From Kangsaoukella pontilimi (GTDB taxonomy: Bacteria > Pseudomonadota > Alphaproteobacteria > Rhodobacterales > Rhodobacteraceae), in the NCBI RefSeq assembly GCF_009830125.1, contig NZ_WUPT01000002.1, forward strand, positions 496,001 through 560,000: a DNA stretch of 64,000 nt, in the 5' to 3' direction. The notes below the pieces were generated by a model that saw only the letters and a program-made list of their open reading frames with translations, was not told the origin of the DNA and searched no databases. Positions 35,674 through 44,523 of the stretch are shown here, one piece after another (the first letter of the stretch is position 1; every line of letters starts with the position of its first letter). A program made the position numbers and the translations under genes.

Positions 35674-37194
35674 ATGAGCAAACCGACGCCCGTGGTTCTT
35701 TGCATTCTCGACGGATGGGGGCTGCGTGAGGACACGACCGCGAACGCCCCGGCGCTGGCGGACACGCCCACCTATGACCGGATCATGGCGACCTGTCCTC
35801 ATGCGACGCTGATCACCCATGGCCCTGATGTGGGGCTGCCGACCGGGCAGATGGGCAACTCGGAAGTGGGTCACACCAATATCGGCGCGGGACGGGTCGT
35901 TGCGATGGACCTCGGCCAGATCGACCTTGCGATCGAGGACGGCTCGTTCTTCGAAAACGCTGCGATCCTGGATTTCGCAGATAAAATGAAGGAAAGCGGC
36001 GGCACTGCGCATCTGATCGGGCTGGCCAGCCCGGGCGGCGTCCACAGCCATCAGGATCACATCGTTGCCGCCGCGAAGGCGCTGACCGACCAGGGCGTGC
36101 CGGTGGTGATCCATGCGATTACCGACGGCCGGGACGTGCCGCCGCAATCGGCAGCCGAGCAGGTGGCGAAGCTGGCCGCCGACCTGCCCGAGGGCGTGAA
36201 GATCGTCACCGTTTCGGGGCGGTACTATGCGATGGACCGAGACAACCGGTGGGAGCGCGTCAGCCGCGCCTTTGACGCGATGATCCACGGCAAGGGCGAA
36301 GGACGCGAGGGTGCCGTTGAAGGTATCCGCGCGAGCTATGACGCCGGGACGAATGACGAGTTCATCGAGCCTTTCGCCATCGGGGACTACGAGGGTGTCA
36401 GTGACGGCGACGGCATCTTCTTCATCAACTTCCGCGCCGACCGCGCTCGTGAGATCCTGCGCGCTGTCGGCGAGCCGGGATTCGAAGAATTCGACGCGGG
36501 CTCGCGACCCGATCTCGCAGCGCTTCTGGGCATGGTCGAGTATTCCGCCGACCACAACGCCTACATGACCACGGTCTTCCCCAAGCGTAAGCTGGTGAAC
36601 ACGCTGGGCGAATGGGTGGCGAAGCACGCGATGAAGCAATTCCGGCTGGCCGAGACCGAGAAGTACCCGCATGTCACGTTCTTCCTGAACGGGGGGAAGG
36701 AAAACCCGGAGGCGGGCGAGGATCGGAACATGCCGAAATCGCCCAAGGTGGCGACCTATGACATGCAGCCAGAGATGTCTTCGGTCGAGGTGACGGATCG
36801 TTTCGTCGAGGCGATCGAGGCGGGGTATGACCTGATCGTGACGAACTATGCCAATCCCGACATGGTGGGCCATACCGGCGATCTGGATGCCGCCATCGCC
36901 GCCTGCGAAGCTGTGGACCGTGGTCTGGCGCGGGTGGTCGAGGCGCTGGAGAAAGCGGGCGGCGCCATGGTGCTGACCGCCGATCACGGCAATTGTGAAA
37001 CAATGGTCGATCCCGAGACGGGCGGGCCGCATACGGCGCATACGACCAATCTCGTGCCCGTGGCGGTCTTTGGAGCGCCTGAGGGCGCCTCGCTCGCCGA
37101 CGGGCGCCTGGCCGATCTGGCGCCGACGCTGCTCGACCTTATGAACCTGCCCAAACCCGACGAGATGACCGGGGAAAGCCTGCTTCGGACATGA
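35674..37194 (+). CDS. gpmI: 2,3-bisphosphoglycerate-independent phosphoglycerate mutase
   Basis: A 506-residue Mn-dependent enzyme that interconverts 3- and 2-phosphoglycerate. Metal and nucleophile motifs are visible: VVLCILDGWGLRED, GLPTGQMGNSEVGHTNIGAG (Ser nucleophile), HSHQDH-type GGVHSHQDHIVAAAK, VTNYANPDMVGHTGD and MVLTADHGNCETM. It is complete. The stop overlaps the EnvC-like gene by four bases (ATGA), so gpmI, the EnvC-like gene and ctpA form one operon. Confidence 0.97.
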   Translation: MSKPTPVVLCILDGWGLREDTTANAPALADTPTYDRIMATCPHATLITHGPDVGLPTGQMGNSEVGHTNIGAGRVVAMDLGQIDLAIEDGSFFENAAILDFADKMKESGGTAHLIGLASPGGVHSHQDHIVAAAKALTDQGVPVVIHAITDGRDVPPQSAAEQVAKLAADLPEGVKIVTVSGRYYAMDRDNRWERVSRAFDAMIHGKGEGREGAVEGIRASYDAGTNDEFIEPFAIGDYEGVSDGDGIFFINFRADRAREILRAVGEPGFEEFDAGSRPDLAALLGMVEYSADHNAYMTTVFPKRKLVNTLGEWVAKHAMKQFRLAETEKYPHVTFFLNGGKENPEAGEDRNMPKSPKVATYDMQPEMSSVEVTDRFVEAIEAGYDLIVTNYANPDMVGHTGDLDAAIAACEAVDRGLARVVEALEKAGGAMVLTADHGNCETMVDPETGGPHTAHTTNLVPVAVFGAPEGASLADGRLADLAPTLLDLMNLPKPDEMTGESLLRT

Positions 37195-38312
37195 GGCCCA
37201 CCGCGACGCTTGTTCTGTGCGCGCTATTGGCGTTTGCGCCTCCCGCTTGGGCCGAAGACGATGCCGCAAGCATCGCGCGGCGGGCGTCCGACCTTCTGAG
37301 TCAGGCTGCCCTGGCACTGAGCGAAGCAGAAGGGAGCGGCGCCGAAATCCGCGCCCTGACCGAGACCGTGCGCGCCTATGAGCTTGGTCTGACCGCGCTC
37401 CGGCAAGGCTTGCGTCAGGCGGCAGCGGAAGAGCGTCAGGTGCGCGAGCGGCTTGCCCCCAGGACGCGTGCGTTGTCCGACCTGACGGTGGTGCTCTACA
37501 CGCAGGCGCGGCTCGGGACGGCGCGAACACTCGCCCATCCGGGCGGTGCGCTGGACCGGCTTCGCGCGGCCGGCGCTGCGTCGGCCATGGTGCCGGCGGT
37601 GGGCGAAGAGGTCGACGCGATGAGCGCCGACCTTGCCAGCATCGACGCGCTGGCGCAGCTTCAGCGGGCTGCGCTCCGGCAGCTTGAGGATGGGGCCGAA
37701 GGTATCCGCGAGGCGAGGACGGCGCTTGCCAACGCCATCGCCGAACGGGACGACCGGCCCGAGCCGCTGGCAACGGACACCGCCGCAATGGAGGCTCTCA
37801 TCAATTCGACCGAGACCCTCTCGGCCTTCGCGGACACGCTGGTGGGCGGCGGTGAAGCGTCAGGTAATGATAGCGGATCGCTCTGGGAGCTTCCGGTCCG
37901 GGGGCAGGTTCGGCGCGGCTACAAAGAGCCAGACGCCGCCGGCGTGACGCGGCCTGGATGGGTGGTCGAGACGCCGCCGCTGGCGCTTGTGACGGCCCCC
38001 GCTTTGTCCACGATCCGGTTTGAGGGCACGCTTCCGGGACAGGGTCACGTGGTCATTCTGGAGCCCGCGCCGGGTAAAACCATGATTCTGGCGGGCCTTG
38101 GCGAGGTCTTCGTGGCACGCGGCGATATTGTTTCCGCGGGCGATCCAATCGGTCTCATGCCCGGCACCGAAGCGGATGCTAACCAGAATTTGATCGAAGA
38201 TCCGCTTGCCGGTGGTCAACGCGGAACAGAAACGCTTTATATTGAAACAAGACGAGCTCAAGCCCCGATGGATCCGGCGGATCGTTTCCGCCGGAGCACG
38301 GAGGAAGGATAA
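37191..38312 (+). CDS. EnvC-like murein hydrolase activator (degenerate LytM)
   Basis: A 373-residue periplasmic protein: signal peptide (MRPTATLVLCALLAFAPPAWA), a long coiled coil at about 25-215 (SQAALALSEAEGSGAEIRAL, RQGLRQAAAEERQVRERL), and a LytM/M23-like domain at about 235-340 (LWELPVRGQVRRGYKEPD, GHVVILEPAPGKTMILAGLG). The zinc ligands of active M23 enzymes are missing: the usual HxH position reads LAGLG. It therefore fits an EnvC-type activator of amidases in cell division. It lies just upstream of ctpA, a common pairing in alphaproteobacteria. Confidence 0.88.
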   Translation: MRPTATLVLCALLAFAPPAWAEDDAASIARRASDLLSQAALALSEAEGSGAEIRALTETVRAYELGLTALRQGLRQAAAEERQVRERLAPRTRALSDLTVVLYTQARLGTARTLAHPGGALDRLRAAGAASAMVPAVGEEVDAMSADLASIDALAQLQRAALRQLEDGAEGIREARTALANAIAERDDRPEPLATDTAAMEALINSTETLSAFADTLVGGGEASGNDSGSLWELPVRGQVRRGYKEPDAAGVTRPGWVVETPPLALVTAPALSTIRFEGTLPGQGHVVILEPAPGKTMILAGLGEVFVARGDIVSAGDPIGLMPGTEADANQNLIEDPLAGGQRGTETLYIETRRAQAPMDPADRFRRSTEEG

Positions 38313-38315
38313 CGA

Positions 38316-39683
38316 ATGAAAAGATTCATACTGGCTTCGCTGACCGGCGTGATGTTGGGCGCGGTTGTGACCACGCAGGTGGCCGGGCCGCTTCTGGCGC
38401 AGGACGCCGAGCGCCGTGCCTCGGTCTATGAGCAACTGGACCTCTTCGGGGACATCTTCGAGCGTATCCGCTCGCAATATGTCGAAGAGGTGGATGAGAG
38501 CGAACTGATCGAAGCCGCGATCAACGGGATGCTCACGTCGCTCGACCCGCATTCGTCCTACCTGTCGCCGGATGATGCCGCCGACATGCGCGTGCAGACC
38601 CGTGGCGAGTTCGGCGGGCTTGGCATCGAGGTCACGCAGGAAGAGGGCTTCGTGAAGGTCGTCTCGCCCATCGACGGCACCCCTGCCGACGAGGCCGGCA
38701 TTGAGGCGGGCGACTTCATCACCCATGTGGACGGCGAGAGCGTTCTGGGCCTGGGACTGGACGAAGCGGTGGACATGATGCGCGGCCCGGTGGGCAGCGA
38801 GATCATCGTCACGGTCGTGCGTGAAGGCGAGCCCGAGCCCTTCGATGTCTCGATCATCCGCGACACGATCAAGCTGACCGCTGTGCGCTCGCGCATTCAG
38901 GGCGAGACGGTTGTCCTCCGGATCACGACCTTCAGCGACCAGACCTATCCCTCCATGGCCGAGCAACTGGCCGAGAAGGTGGAAGAGGCCGGCGGCATGG
39001 ATAACGTCAACGGTTTTGTTCTGGACCTGCGTAACAACCCCGGCGGTCTGCTGACCCAGGCGATCCGCGTGTCGGACGCGTTTCTCGATGCGGGCGAAAT
39101 CGTCTCGACCCGAGGCCGCGACCCGCAGGACGGCGACCGTTTCAACGCCGAGCCAGGCGATCTGGCCGAGGGCAAGCCGATCGTCGTTCTGATCAACGGC
39201 GGGTCGGCTTCGGCATCCGAAATCGTCGCTGGTGCGCTTCAGGACCACCGCCGGGCCATTGTCGTCGGTACCAAGTCCTTCGGCAAAGGGTCGGTCCAGA
39301 CGGTCATGCCGCTTCGGGGCGACGGCGCGATGCGCCTGACCACCGCGCGTTACTACACGCCGTCGGGACGCTCGATCCAGGCGCTTGGCGTGTCGCCCGA
39401 TATCGTGGTCGAGCAGCCGCCCCGCCGCGACGAGGCCGAGACCGAGGAGGAAGAGACGCGCCGTGGCCGGTTCGAGGCCGACCTGCGCGGCAGCCTTGGC
39501 AATGACAGCCTGACCGAGGACGAGCGCCGCCAGATCGAGGCGGACCGCGAAAAGGCCGAAGCCGCCGCCGAGCTGCGCGAGCAGGATTATCAGCTCGCCT
39601 ATGCGATCGACATCCTGAAGGGACTTTCGGCACTCGGTCCGGAATACGCGGCCGCACTGGCGGCGCGGGCCGAGGCGAACTAA
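38316..39683 (+). CDS. ctpA: S41 family C-terminal processing peptidase
   Basis: A 455-residue periplasmic serine protease with an uncleaved or cleaved N-terminal signal (ILASLTGVMLGAVVTTQVAG). The PDZ domain lies at about 90-175 (LGIEVTQEEGFVKVVSPIDG), then the S41 core with the catalytic Ser in GGSASASEIVAGAL (residues 295-308) and Lys in GTKSFGKGSVQTVMPL. The C-terminal extension is highly charged (EEEETRRGRFEADLRGS). ATG lies 3 bases after the EnvC-like stop, with GGAAGGA as ribosome-binding site. Confidence 0.95.
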   Translation: MKRFILASLTGVMLGAVVTTQVAGPLLAQDAERRASVYEQLDLFGDIFERIRSQYVEEVDESELIEAAINGMLTSLDPHSSYLSPDDAADMRVQTRGEFGGLGIEVTQEEGFVKVVSPIDGTPADEAGIEAGDFITHVDGESVLGLGLDEAVDMMRGPVGSEIIVTVVREGEPEPFDVSIIRDTIKLTAVRSRIQGETVVLRITTFSDQTYPSMAEQLAEKVEEAGGMDNVNGFVLDLRNNPGGLLTQAIRVSDAFLDAGEIVSTRGRDPQDGDRFNAEPGDLAEGKPIVVLINGGSASASEIVAGALQDHRRAIVVGTKSFGKGSVQTVMPLRGDGAMRLTTARYYTPSGRSIQALGVSPDIVVEQPPRRDEAETEEEETRRGRFEADLRGSLGNDSLTEDERRQIEADREKAEAAAELREQDYQLAYAIDILKGLSALGPEYAAALAARAEAN

Positions 39684-39706
39684 GCCGTCTCTTCGATCCG
39701 ACACTC

Positions 39707-39745
39707 AGGCCCGCCGGCGACCACCCGGCGGGCCTTTCCGTTTTT
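39707..39745 (+). terminator. Terminator after ctpA
   Basis: An 11-bp stem (aggcccgccgg / ccggcgggcct) with a 7-base loop, followed by TTCCGTTTTT. It closes the gpmI operon just before the convergent GFA-family gene. Confidence 0.88.
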
Positions 39746-40119
39746 CAGGTCTCTTTGTCCCGCTTGTGCGAGGTGACGCCGTCAAACGGGGGCAGCCAGC
39801 TTTCGCGACGCACGGCCCAAAGCTCGTAAGTGGGCCGGAAGGCGTCGGGTGTGTCGAGCGTGCCAAGATGGACTTCCACCTCGTTGTCGCTGACGGCAAA
39901 GACCGACGAGCCGCAATGCGGGCAGAAATGACGCCCTTGGTAGCTTTGCGTTTCGCCCGTGATCCGTACGGCATCCTTCGGGAAGATCGCGGAGGCATAG
40001 AACACAGCGCCGTGGTGTTTCCGGCAATCCAGGCAATGGCAAATTCCTGACCTGACCGGTGTGCCGGTTGTGGTCAGACGGACCTTGCCGCAGAGGCATC
40101 CGCCGTTTTGCTGCTCCAT
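39745..40119 (-). CDS. GFA family zinc protein (Gfa-like / CENP-V type)
   Basis: A 124-residue protein with the zinc motifs of the GFA family: GGCLCGKVRL, GICHCLDCRKHHG and HFCPHCGSSVF. The family includes glutathione-dependent formaldehyde-activating enzyme and many proteins of unknown activity; small members of this kind should not be called Gfa without test. The Met 40119 (MEQQNGGCLCG) is chosen; an open frame extends 11 residues upstream without conservation. It is a single gene, convergent to ctpA. Confidence 0.88.
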   Translation of the reverse strand: MEQQNGGCLCGKVRLTTTGTPVRSGICHCLDCRKHHGAVFYASAIFPKDAVRITGETQSYQGRHFCPHCGSSVFAVSDNEVEVHLGTLDTPDAFRPTYELWAVRRESWLPPFDGVTSHKRDKET

Positions 40120-40257
40120 GGAATGCCCTCCTGCGTTTCCGCCGCCCGGCATATCCGAGCCGCCGACCTATGCAAAGCTCAACAGTTACCTCTACGGATT
40201 TGATGGTTTTACCTTCTGCCGCACAGGGCTAGGTAACGCGCCGAAGGAGACCGTTTC

Positions 40258-41184
40258 ATGTCCGCAATTGTCCAGATCAAGGATGTCCGCAAAGCCTATG
40301 ATGACGGGTTCGAGGCGCTGAAAGGCGTGAATCTGGATATCGAAGAGGGCGAAATCCTTGCGCTTCTCGGGCCGAACGGGGCGGGCAAGACCACGTTGAT
40401 TTCGACGATCTGCGGCATCGTCAACCCGACTTCGGGGTCGATCACCGTGGGCGGCCATGACGTGGTGGAGGGTTACCGTGAGGCGCGCAAGCTGATCGGG
40501 CTTGTGCCGCAGGACATCAATCTGCAGCCGCTCGAATTCGTCATGAACAACGTGAACTTCTCGCGCGGACTGTTCGGCAAGCCCCGGAACGATGCCCTGA
40601 CCGAGGAAGTTCTGCGTGACCTCTCGCTCTGGGACAAACGCAACAACCGCATCAACGAACTATCCGGTGGGATGAAGCGGCGTGTGCTCATCGCCAAGGC
40701 TCTGATCCACGAGCCGAGGGTACTATTCCTTGATGAGCCAACGGCGGGTGTGGACGTCGAGTTGCGCAAGGACATGTGGGCCGTGGTCGAACGGCTTCGC
40801 AAGGACGGGGTCACCATCATCCTGACGACCCATTACATCGAAGAGGCCGAGGCCATCGCGGACCGGATCGGCGTGATCAACAAGGGCGAAATTCTTCTGG
40901 TCGAAGAGAAAGAGGCGCTAATGCAGCGCCTTGGCCGGAAAGAGATGCGGATCGAATTGGCCGAAGGGGTCGAGCGTGTTCCAGGCGCCCTGTCCGGCTA
41001 CGACCTGTCTCTCGAAGGAAATGGACACACGCTGGTTTATTCCTATGACACCCGCGGCGAGCGGACCGGCATCACCTCGCTTCTGAAGGACATGCAGGCG
41101 GCGGGGCTGGTCCTGAGAGATGTGCAGACGAGCCAGTCGTCGCTGGAAGAAATCTTCGTCAGCCTCGTGAAGGAAAACGCATGA
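40258..41184 (+). CDS. ABC transporter ATP-binding protein (ABC-2 exporter type)
   Basis: A 308-residue ATPase. Walker A is [14 protein letters not shown], signature [15 protein letters not shown], Walker [14 protein letters not shown], with H in [16 protein letters not shown]. The C-terminal 80 residues form the extension seen in NodI/DrrA-like exporters. GAAGGAGACC precedes the ATG. The stop overlaps the permease gene by four bases, so both form one exporter. The substrate is unknown. Confidence 0.94.
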   Translation: MSAIVQIKDVRKAYDDGFEALKGVNLDIEEGEILALLGPNGAGKTTLISTICGIVNPTSGSITVGGHDVVEGYREARKLIGLVPQDINLQPLEFVMNNVNFSRGLFGKPRNDALTEEVLRDLSLWDKRNNRINELSGGMKRRVLIAKALIHEPRVLFLDEPTAGVDVELRKDMWAVVERLRKDGVTIILTTHYIEEAEAIADRIGVINKGEILLVEEKEALMQRLGRKEMRIELAEGVERVPGALSGYDLSLEGNGHTLVYSYDTRGERTGITSLLKDMQAAGLVLRDVQTSQSSLEEIFVSLVKENA

Positions 41185-41942
41185 ACTGGTATGGCATCAT
41201 CGCGATCTGGCGGTTCGAAATGGCGCGGTTCTTCCGCTCGCTCGTGCAATCCATTGTCTCGCCGGTTCTGTCCACGTCGCTCTATTTCGTGGTCTTCGGC
41301 GCGGCCATCGGCAGCCGGATCGACCAGATCGAGGGCGTCAGCTATGGCGCCTTCATCGTTCCGGGCCTGATCATGCTTACGGTGCTGCAGCAGTCGCTTC
41401 AGAACGCCAGCTTCGGTATCTATTTCCCCAAATTCATCGGCACGATCTTCGAGGTTCTGTCGGCGCCGCTCTCGGCCTTCGAGATCGTGGCTGGATATGT
41501 CGGCGCGGCAGCGCTCAAGGGGCTGATGATCGGTCTTATCATCCTCGCCACGTCGTTCTTCTTCGTGGACATCACCATTCAGCACCCGGTCTGGATGGTG
41601 GCGTTTCTTGTCCTGACCTGCATCTCCTTCGCGCTTCTGGGGTTCATCCTTGGCATCTGGGCCAAGACGTTCGAGCAGTTGAACCTTGTGCCGCTTCTCG
41701 TGGTGACGCCGCTCGTCTTTCTGGGCGGGTCGTTCTACTCGATCTCGATGCTGCCGCCCTTCTGGCAGACGGTGTCACTGTTCAACCCGGTGCTTTACCT
41801 GGTCTCGGGGTTCCGCTGGTCGTTCTTCGGCATGTCTGACGTGCCAGTCGCAGCAAGCCTTGCGGCGATAACGATCTTCACGCTGGCCTGTTTCGCGGTG
41901 GTCTGGTGGATCTTCCGGACCGGCTATCGGCTGAAGGCCTGA
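41181..41942 (+). CDS. ABC-2 type transporter permease
   Basis: A 253-residue integral membrane protein with six predicted helices, typical of ABC-2 (NodJ/DrrB) permeases: [56 protein letters not shown], and the conserved [20 protein letters not shown] before the last pair of helices. It is coupled to the ATPase by an ATGA overlap. Substrate classes for such exporters include drugs and polysaccharides; nothing nearby decides. Confidence 0.93.
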   Translation: MNWYGIIAIWRFEMARFFRSLVQSIVSPVLSTSLYFVVFGAAIGSRIDQIEGVSYGAFIVPGLIMLTVLQQSLQNASFGIYFPKFIGTIFEVLSAPLSAFEIVAGYVGAAALKGLMIGLIILATSFFFVDITIQHPVWMVAFLVLTCISFALLGFILGIWAKTFEQLNLVPLLVVTPLVFLGGSFYSISMLPPFWQTVSLFNPVLYLVSGFRWSFFGMSDVPVAASLAAITIFTLACFAVVWWIFRTGYRLKA

Positions 41943-41969
41943 CTGCGCATACGCTGAAGAGAACCTGTC

Positions 41970-42440
41970 TTGGAAAGCTCCATCGCATTTGTCCGGCTGA
42001 CGGAGATCGACCCGGCCGAGATCGTCGCCCATATGTCTGACCCGCGCGTGGCCGAGCATATGCCGCTTCTGACCTTCGCGTGGACTGAAGAGACCGTTGA
42101 GGGTTTCGTTGCCGCCAAGGAAGCCTGCTGGGCGCGCGACGGTCTGGGCCACTGGGCCATCCTGCATGACGGCCAGTATGTCGGCTGGGGCGGCTTTCAG
42201 AAGGAGGGCGACGAGTGGGATTTCGGTCTGGTTCTGACGCATGACGCTTTCGGTCTGGGGCGGAAGATCACGCGCAAGGCACTGGACATCGCAATTGCCG
42301 ACGAGCGTATCCCCTTCGTGACGTTTCTTCTGCCGCCGTCCCGGAAGAACCTCGGTGCGCTAAACCGGTTGGGCGCACAGCCGCTCGGTAAAATCGAGTA
42401 TGACGGTGAGACGTTCCTGAAGTTCCGTCTGGATACCTGA
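41970..42440 (+). CDS. GNAT-family N-acetyltransferase
   Basis: A 156-residue protein with GNAT traits: ISRVRLT-like first strand (IAFVRLTEIDPAEIVAHMSD), GHWAILHDGQYVGWGGFQKE as the central strands, and GLGRKITRKALDIAIAD as the acetyl-CoA-binding loop and helix. TTG 41970 is taken as start since the first strand follows immediately; ATG 42033 would remove it. The substrate is unknown. It lies 27 bases after the ABC permease and may be co-transcribed. Confidence 0.78.
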   Translation: MESSIAFVRLTEIDPAEIVAHMSDPRVAEHMPLLTFAWTEETVEGFVAAKEACWARDGLGHWAILHDGQYVGWGGFQKEGDEWDFGLVLTHDAFGLGRKITRKALDIAIADERIPFVTFLLPPSRKNLGALNRLGAQPLGKIEYDGETFLKFRLDT

Positions 42441-42559
42441 GGCGCGCCGGCTTTGCGTTAAATGCGCGGGGCGTCTGGCAGAGCCCGCGGGGCAACATTT
42501 CCGAGATCAGCGCGTCGGCCACCTTGTTGACCGGCGCTGGTCGGCCTACATCGCACGGC

Positions 42560-43360
42560 ATGAAGCGTTTCATCCCTTTCGTCAAATCGCCTCCCGTCGT
42601 CTCGGTCGTCCGCCTTCAGGGCATGATCGCCGCGCAGGGCCGTGGCGCGACGTTGAACGACGCGGGGCTGGCCGGCATGCTGCAGAAGGCCTTCACCAAG
42701 GGAAAGCCCAAGGCGGTGGCGCTTGCCATCAATTCGCCCGGAGGCAGCCCCAGCCAATCATCTCTCATCGCCGCCCGCATCCGCAGGCTGGCAGAAGAGA
42801 AAGAGGTCAAGGTCTATGCCTTTGTCGAGGACGTGGCAGCTTCGGGTGGCTACTACATCGCCTCGGCAGCCGACGAGATCTGGGTGGACCATCACTCGAT
42901 CGTCGGCTCAATCGGCGTGATCTCGGCGGGGTTCGGGCTGGATCAGTTTATCGAACGTCACGGGATCGAGCGGCGGGTCTACACGGCGGGAAAGTCGAAA
43001 AGCCTGCTCGACCCGTTCCGACCGGAAAAGCCAGAGGATGTCGCCCGGCTGAAGGATCTTCAGGAGCATATCCACACCGCCTTCATCGACCATGTGAAGG
43101 CGCGACGCGGCGACAAGCTGACCATCGGGACCGAGCTGTTCGACGGAAGCGTCTGGGTCGGCGGTCAGGCAATCGACACGGGGCTGGTGGATGGCGTCGG
43201 GCATCTGGTGCCGAAGATGAAAGAGATATTCGGCAAGGATGTCGCTTTGAGAGCCTATCAGCAGCGCAAGCCGCTTCTGGCACGGTTCGGCGCGGATTTC
43301 GCAGCCGATGTCATGGCCGAAGCCGAGGCGCGTGCCGCCTTTGCGCGGTTCGGGGTCTGA
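42560..43360 (+). CDS. S49 signal peptide peptidase (SppA/SohB-like)
   Basis: A 266-residue single-domain S49 peptidase. The catalytic Ser95 lies in DVAASGGYYIASAADEIW, and the Lys dyad partner in YTAGKSKSLLDPF (K145 or K147). Other marks are LAINSPGGSPSQSSLIAARI and HHSIVGSIGVIS. No membrane helix is seen at the N-terminus, unlike long SppA, so it may act in the cytoplasm or at the membrane surface on remnant signal peptides. ATG 42560 has little ribosome-binding sequence. Confidence 0.93.
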   Translation: MKRFIPFVKSPPVVSVVRLQGMIAAQGRGATLNDAGLAGMLQKAFTKGKPKAVALAINSPGGSPSQSSLIAARIRRLAEEKEVKVYAFVEDVAASGGYYIASAADEIWVDHHSIVGSIGVISAGFGLDQFIERHGIERRVYTAGKSKSLLDPFRPEKPEDVARLKDLQEHIHTAFIDHVKARRGDKLTIGTELFDGSVWVGGQAIDTGLVDGVGHLVPKMKEIFGKDVALRAYQQRKPLLARFGADFAADVMAEAEARAAFARFGV

Positions 43361-43367
43361 GCCGCGC

Positions 43368-43538
43368 ATGCTGTCCAAGATCGTCATTCTGTTTCTGGTC
43401 TTCATTGCCGTCCTCGGCATGTTCGGCAAACTGAGCCTGCTTCTGCCGAAGAGTGCACGGCGGCTCACGACGTCGCGCTGCAAGAACTGCGGGCGCTTCC
43501 GGATCGGCAAGGATCCCTGTCCTTGCGGGAAGGCCTGA
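43368..43538 (+). CDS. Membrane miniprotein with zinc-ribbon-like tail
   Basis: A 56-residue protein: an N-terminal membrane helix (IVILFLVFIAVLGMFGKLSL), a short basic stretch, and a tail SRCKNCGRFRIGKDPCPCGK with four Cys as CxxC and CxC, suggesting one bound zinc. It lies 7 bases after the S49 peptidase and 4 bases before the antiporter gene, in the same direction, so it is in the operon. I know it only as a hypothetical protein of Rhodobacterales. Anchoring or regulating a neighbour is possible but unproven. Confidence 0.7.
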   Translation: MLSKIVILFLVFIAVLGMFGKLSLLLPKSARRLTTSRCKNCGRFRIGKDPCPCGKA

Positions 43539-43542
43539 GCGC

Positions 43543-44523
43543 ATGGAATTCCTTTTCGCCAGTATCGGCCTTGTCATCCTTCTGCTGGCCGGGGACCTTC
43601 TGGTGCGGGGTGCGGTCAACTCGGCGCTGCGCCTGGGTATCCCTGCTCTGATCGTCAGCCTGACAATCGTGGCGTTCGGTACCTCGGCGCCCGAATTGCT
43701 CATCTCGATCAAGGCCATCAAGGACAATGCGCCGGGACTGGCCCTCGGGAATGTCGTCGGCTCGAACACTGCAAATATTCTGCTTGTGCTCGGGGTGCCC
43801 GCACTCATGGCCGGTCTCGCCACGTCGAAATGCGATAGCCGCAAGAGTTATGTGACTATGCTGGGCGTGACGGTCGTCTTCATCGTGGGCGCTTTTCTGG
43901 GACCGATCACGTGGGTCCACGGCGCGGTGTTCCTCGGTATTCTGGCCGTCATCCTTGGTGATCAGGCGCGCGAGGCGCTGGCCCATCGCCGCGAGGTGCG
44001 TGCCTTGGAAGCGAGCGAGCGCGTCGAAATCCAGGAAGAAGAGCTCGAGGGCGTCGATCCCGAGATGCGCTGGTGGAAGATTTCGCTTTTTCTCGTTTTG
44101 GGTCTGATCGGGCTTCCGCTTGGGGCCGATATCCTTGTCGACAGCTCGCTGGTGATCGCAAAGCGCTATGGCGTGTCAGACGCGGTGATCGGGCTGACGC
44201 TGGTGGCCGTCGGCACGTCGCTTCCCGAACTTGCGACGACGGTGATGGCGGCGCTGCGCAAACAGGCTGATGTGGCGCTTGGCAACGTGATCGGGTCGAA
44301 CATGTTCAACCTGCTGGCAATCATCGGGATCGCCAGCCTGTTCGGGACCATCCCGGTCGAGCGCGGCTTCCTTGTCTTCGACCTCTGGGTCATGCTCGGT
44401 GCGGCAGTGATCCTTGCCCCGTTCGTGTTCTCGAAAACGCTGAACATGACGCGCTTCTGGGGATTTGTGCTGACGGCGCTCTATATCGGGTATGTCTATT
44501 GGTTGGTGGTGAGCGGCGGATGA
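43543..44523 (+). CDS. Sodium/calcium exchanger family antiporter (YrbG-like)
   Basis: A 326-residue CaCA-family antiporter with ten or eleven membrane helices. The two alpha repeats are evident: IVAFGTSAPELLISIKAIKD ... GNVVGSNTANILLVLG in the first half and LVAVGTSLPELATTVMAAL ... GNVIGSNMFNLLAIIG in the second. A charged cytoplasmic loop (ALEASERVEIQEEELEG) joins the halves. It exchanges Na+ (or H+) for Ca2+ at the inner membrane. The stop overlaps the SDR start (ATGA). Confidence 0.94.
   Translation: MEFLFASIGLVILLLAGDLLVRGAVNSALRLGIPALIVSLTIVAFGTSAPELLISIKAIKDNAPGLALGNVVGSNTANILLVLGVPALMAGLATSKCDSRKSYVTMLGVTVVFIVGAFLGPITWVHGAVFLGILAVILGDQAREALAHRREVRALEASERVEIQEEELEGVDPEMRWWKISLFLVLGLIGLPLGADILVDSSLVIAKRYGVSDAVIGLTLVAVGTSLPELATTVMAALRKQADVALGNVIGSNMFNLLAIIGIASLFGTIPVERGFLVFDLWVMLGAAVILAPFVFSKTLNMTRFWGFVLTALYIGYVYWLVVSGG

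Noticed and set aside
35620..39704. Two long minus-strand frames opposite gpmI, the EnvC-like gene and ctpA
   Set aside because: Shadows of conserved plus-strand genes; Arg/Pro/His-rich products without motifs.
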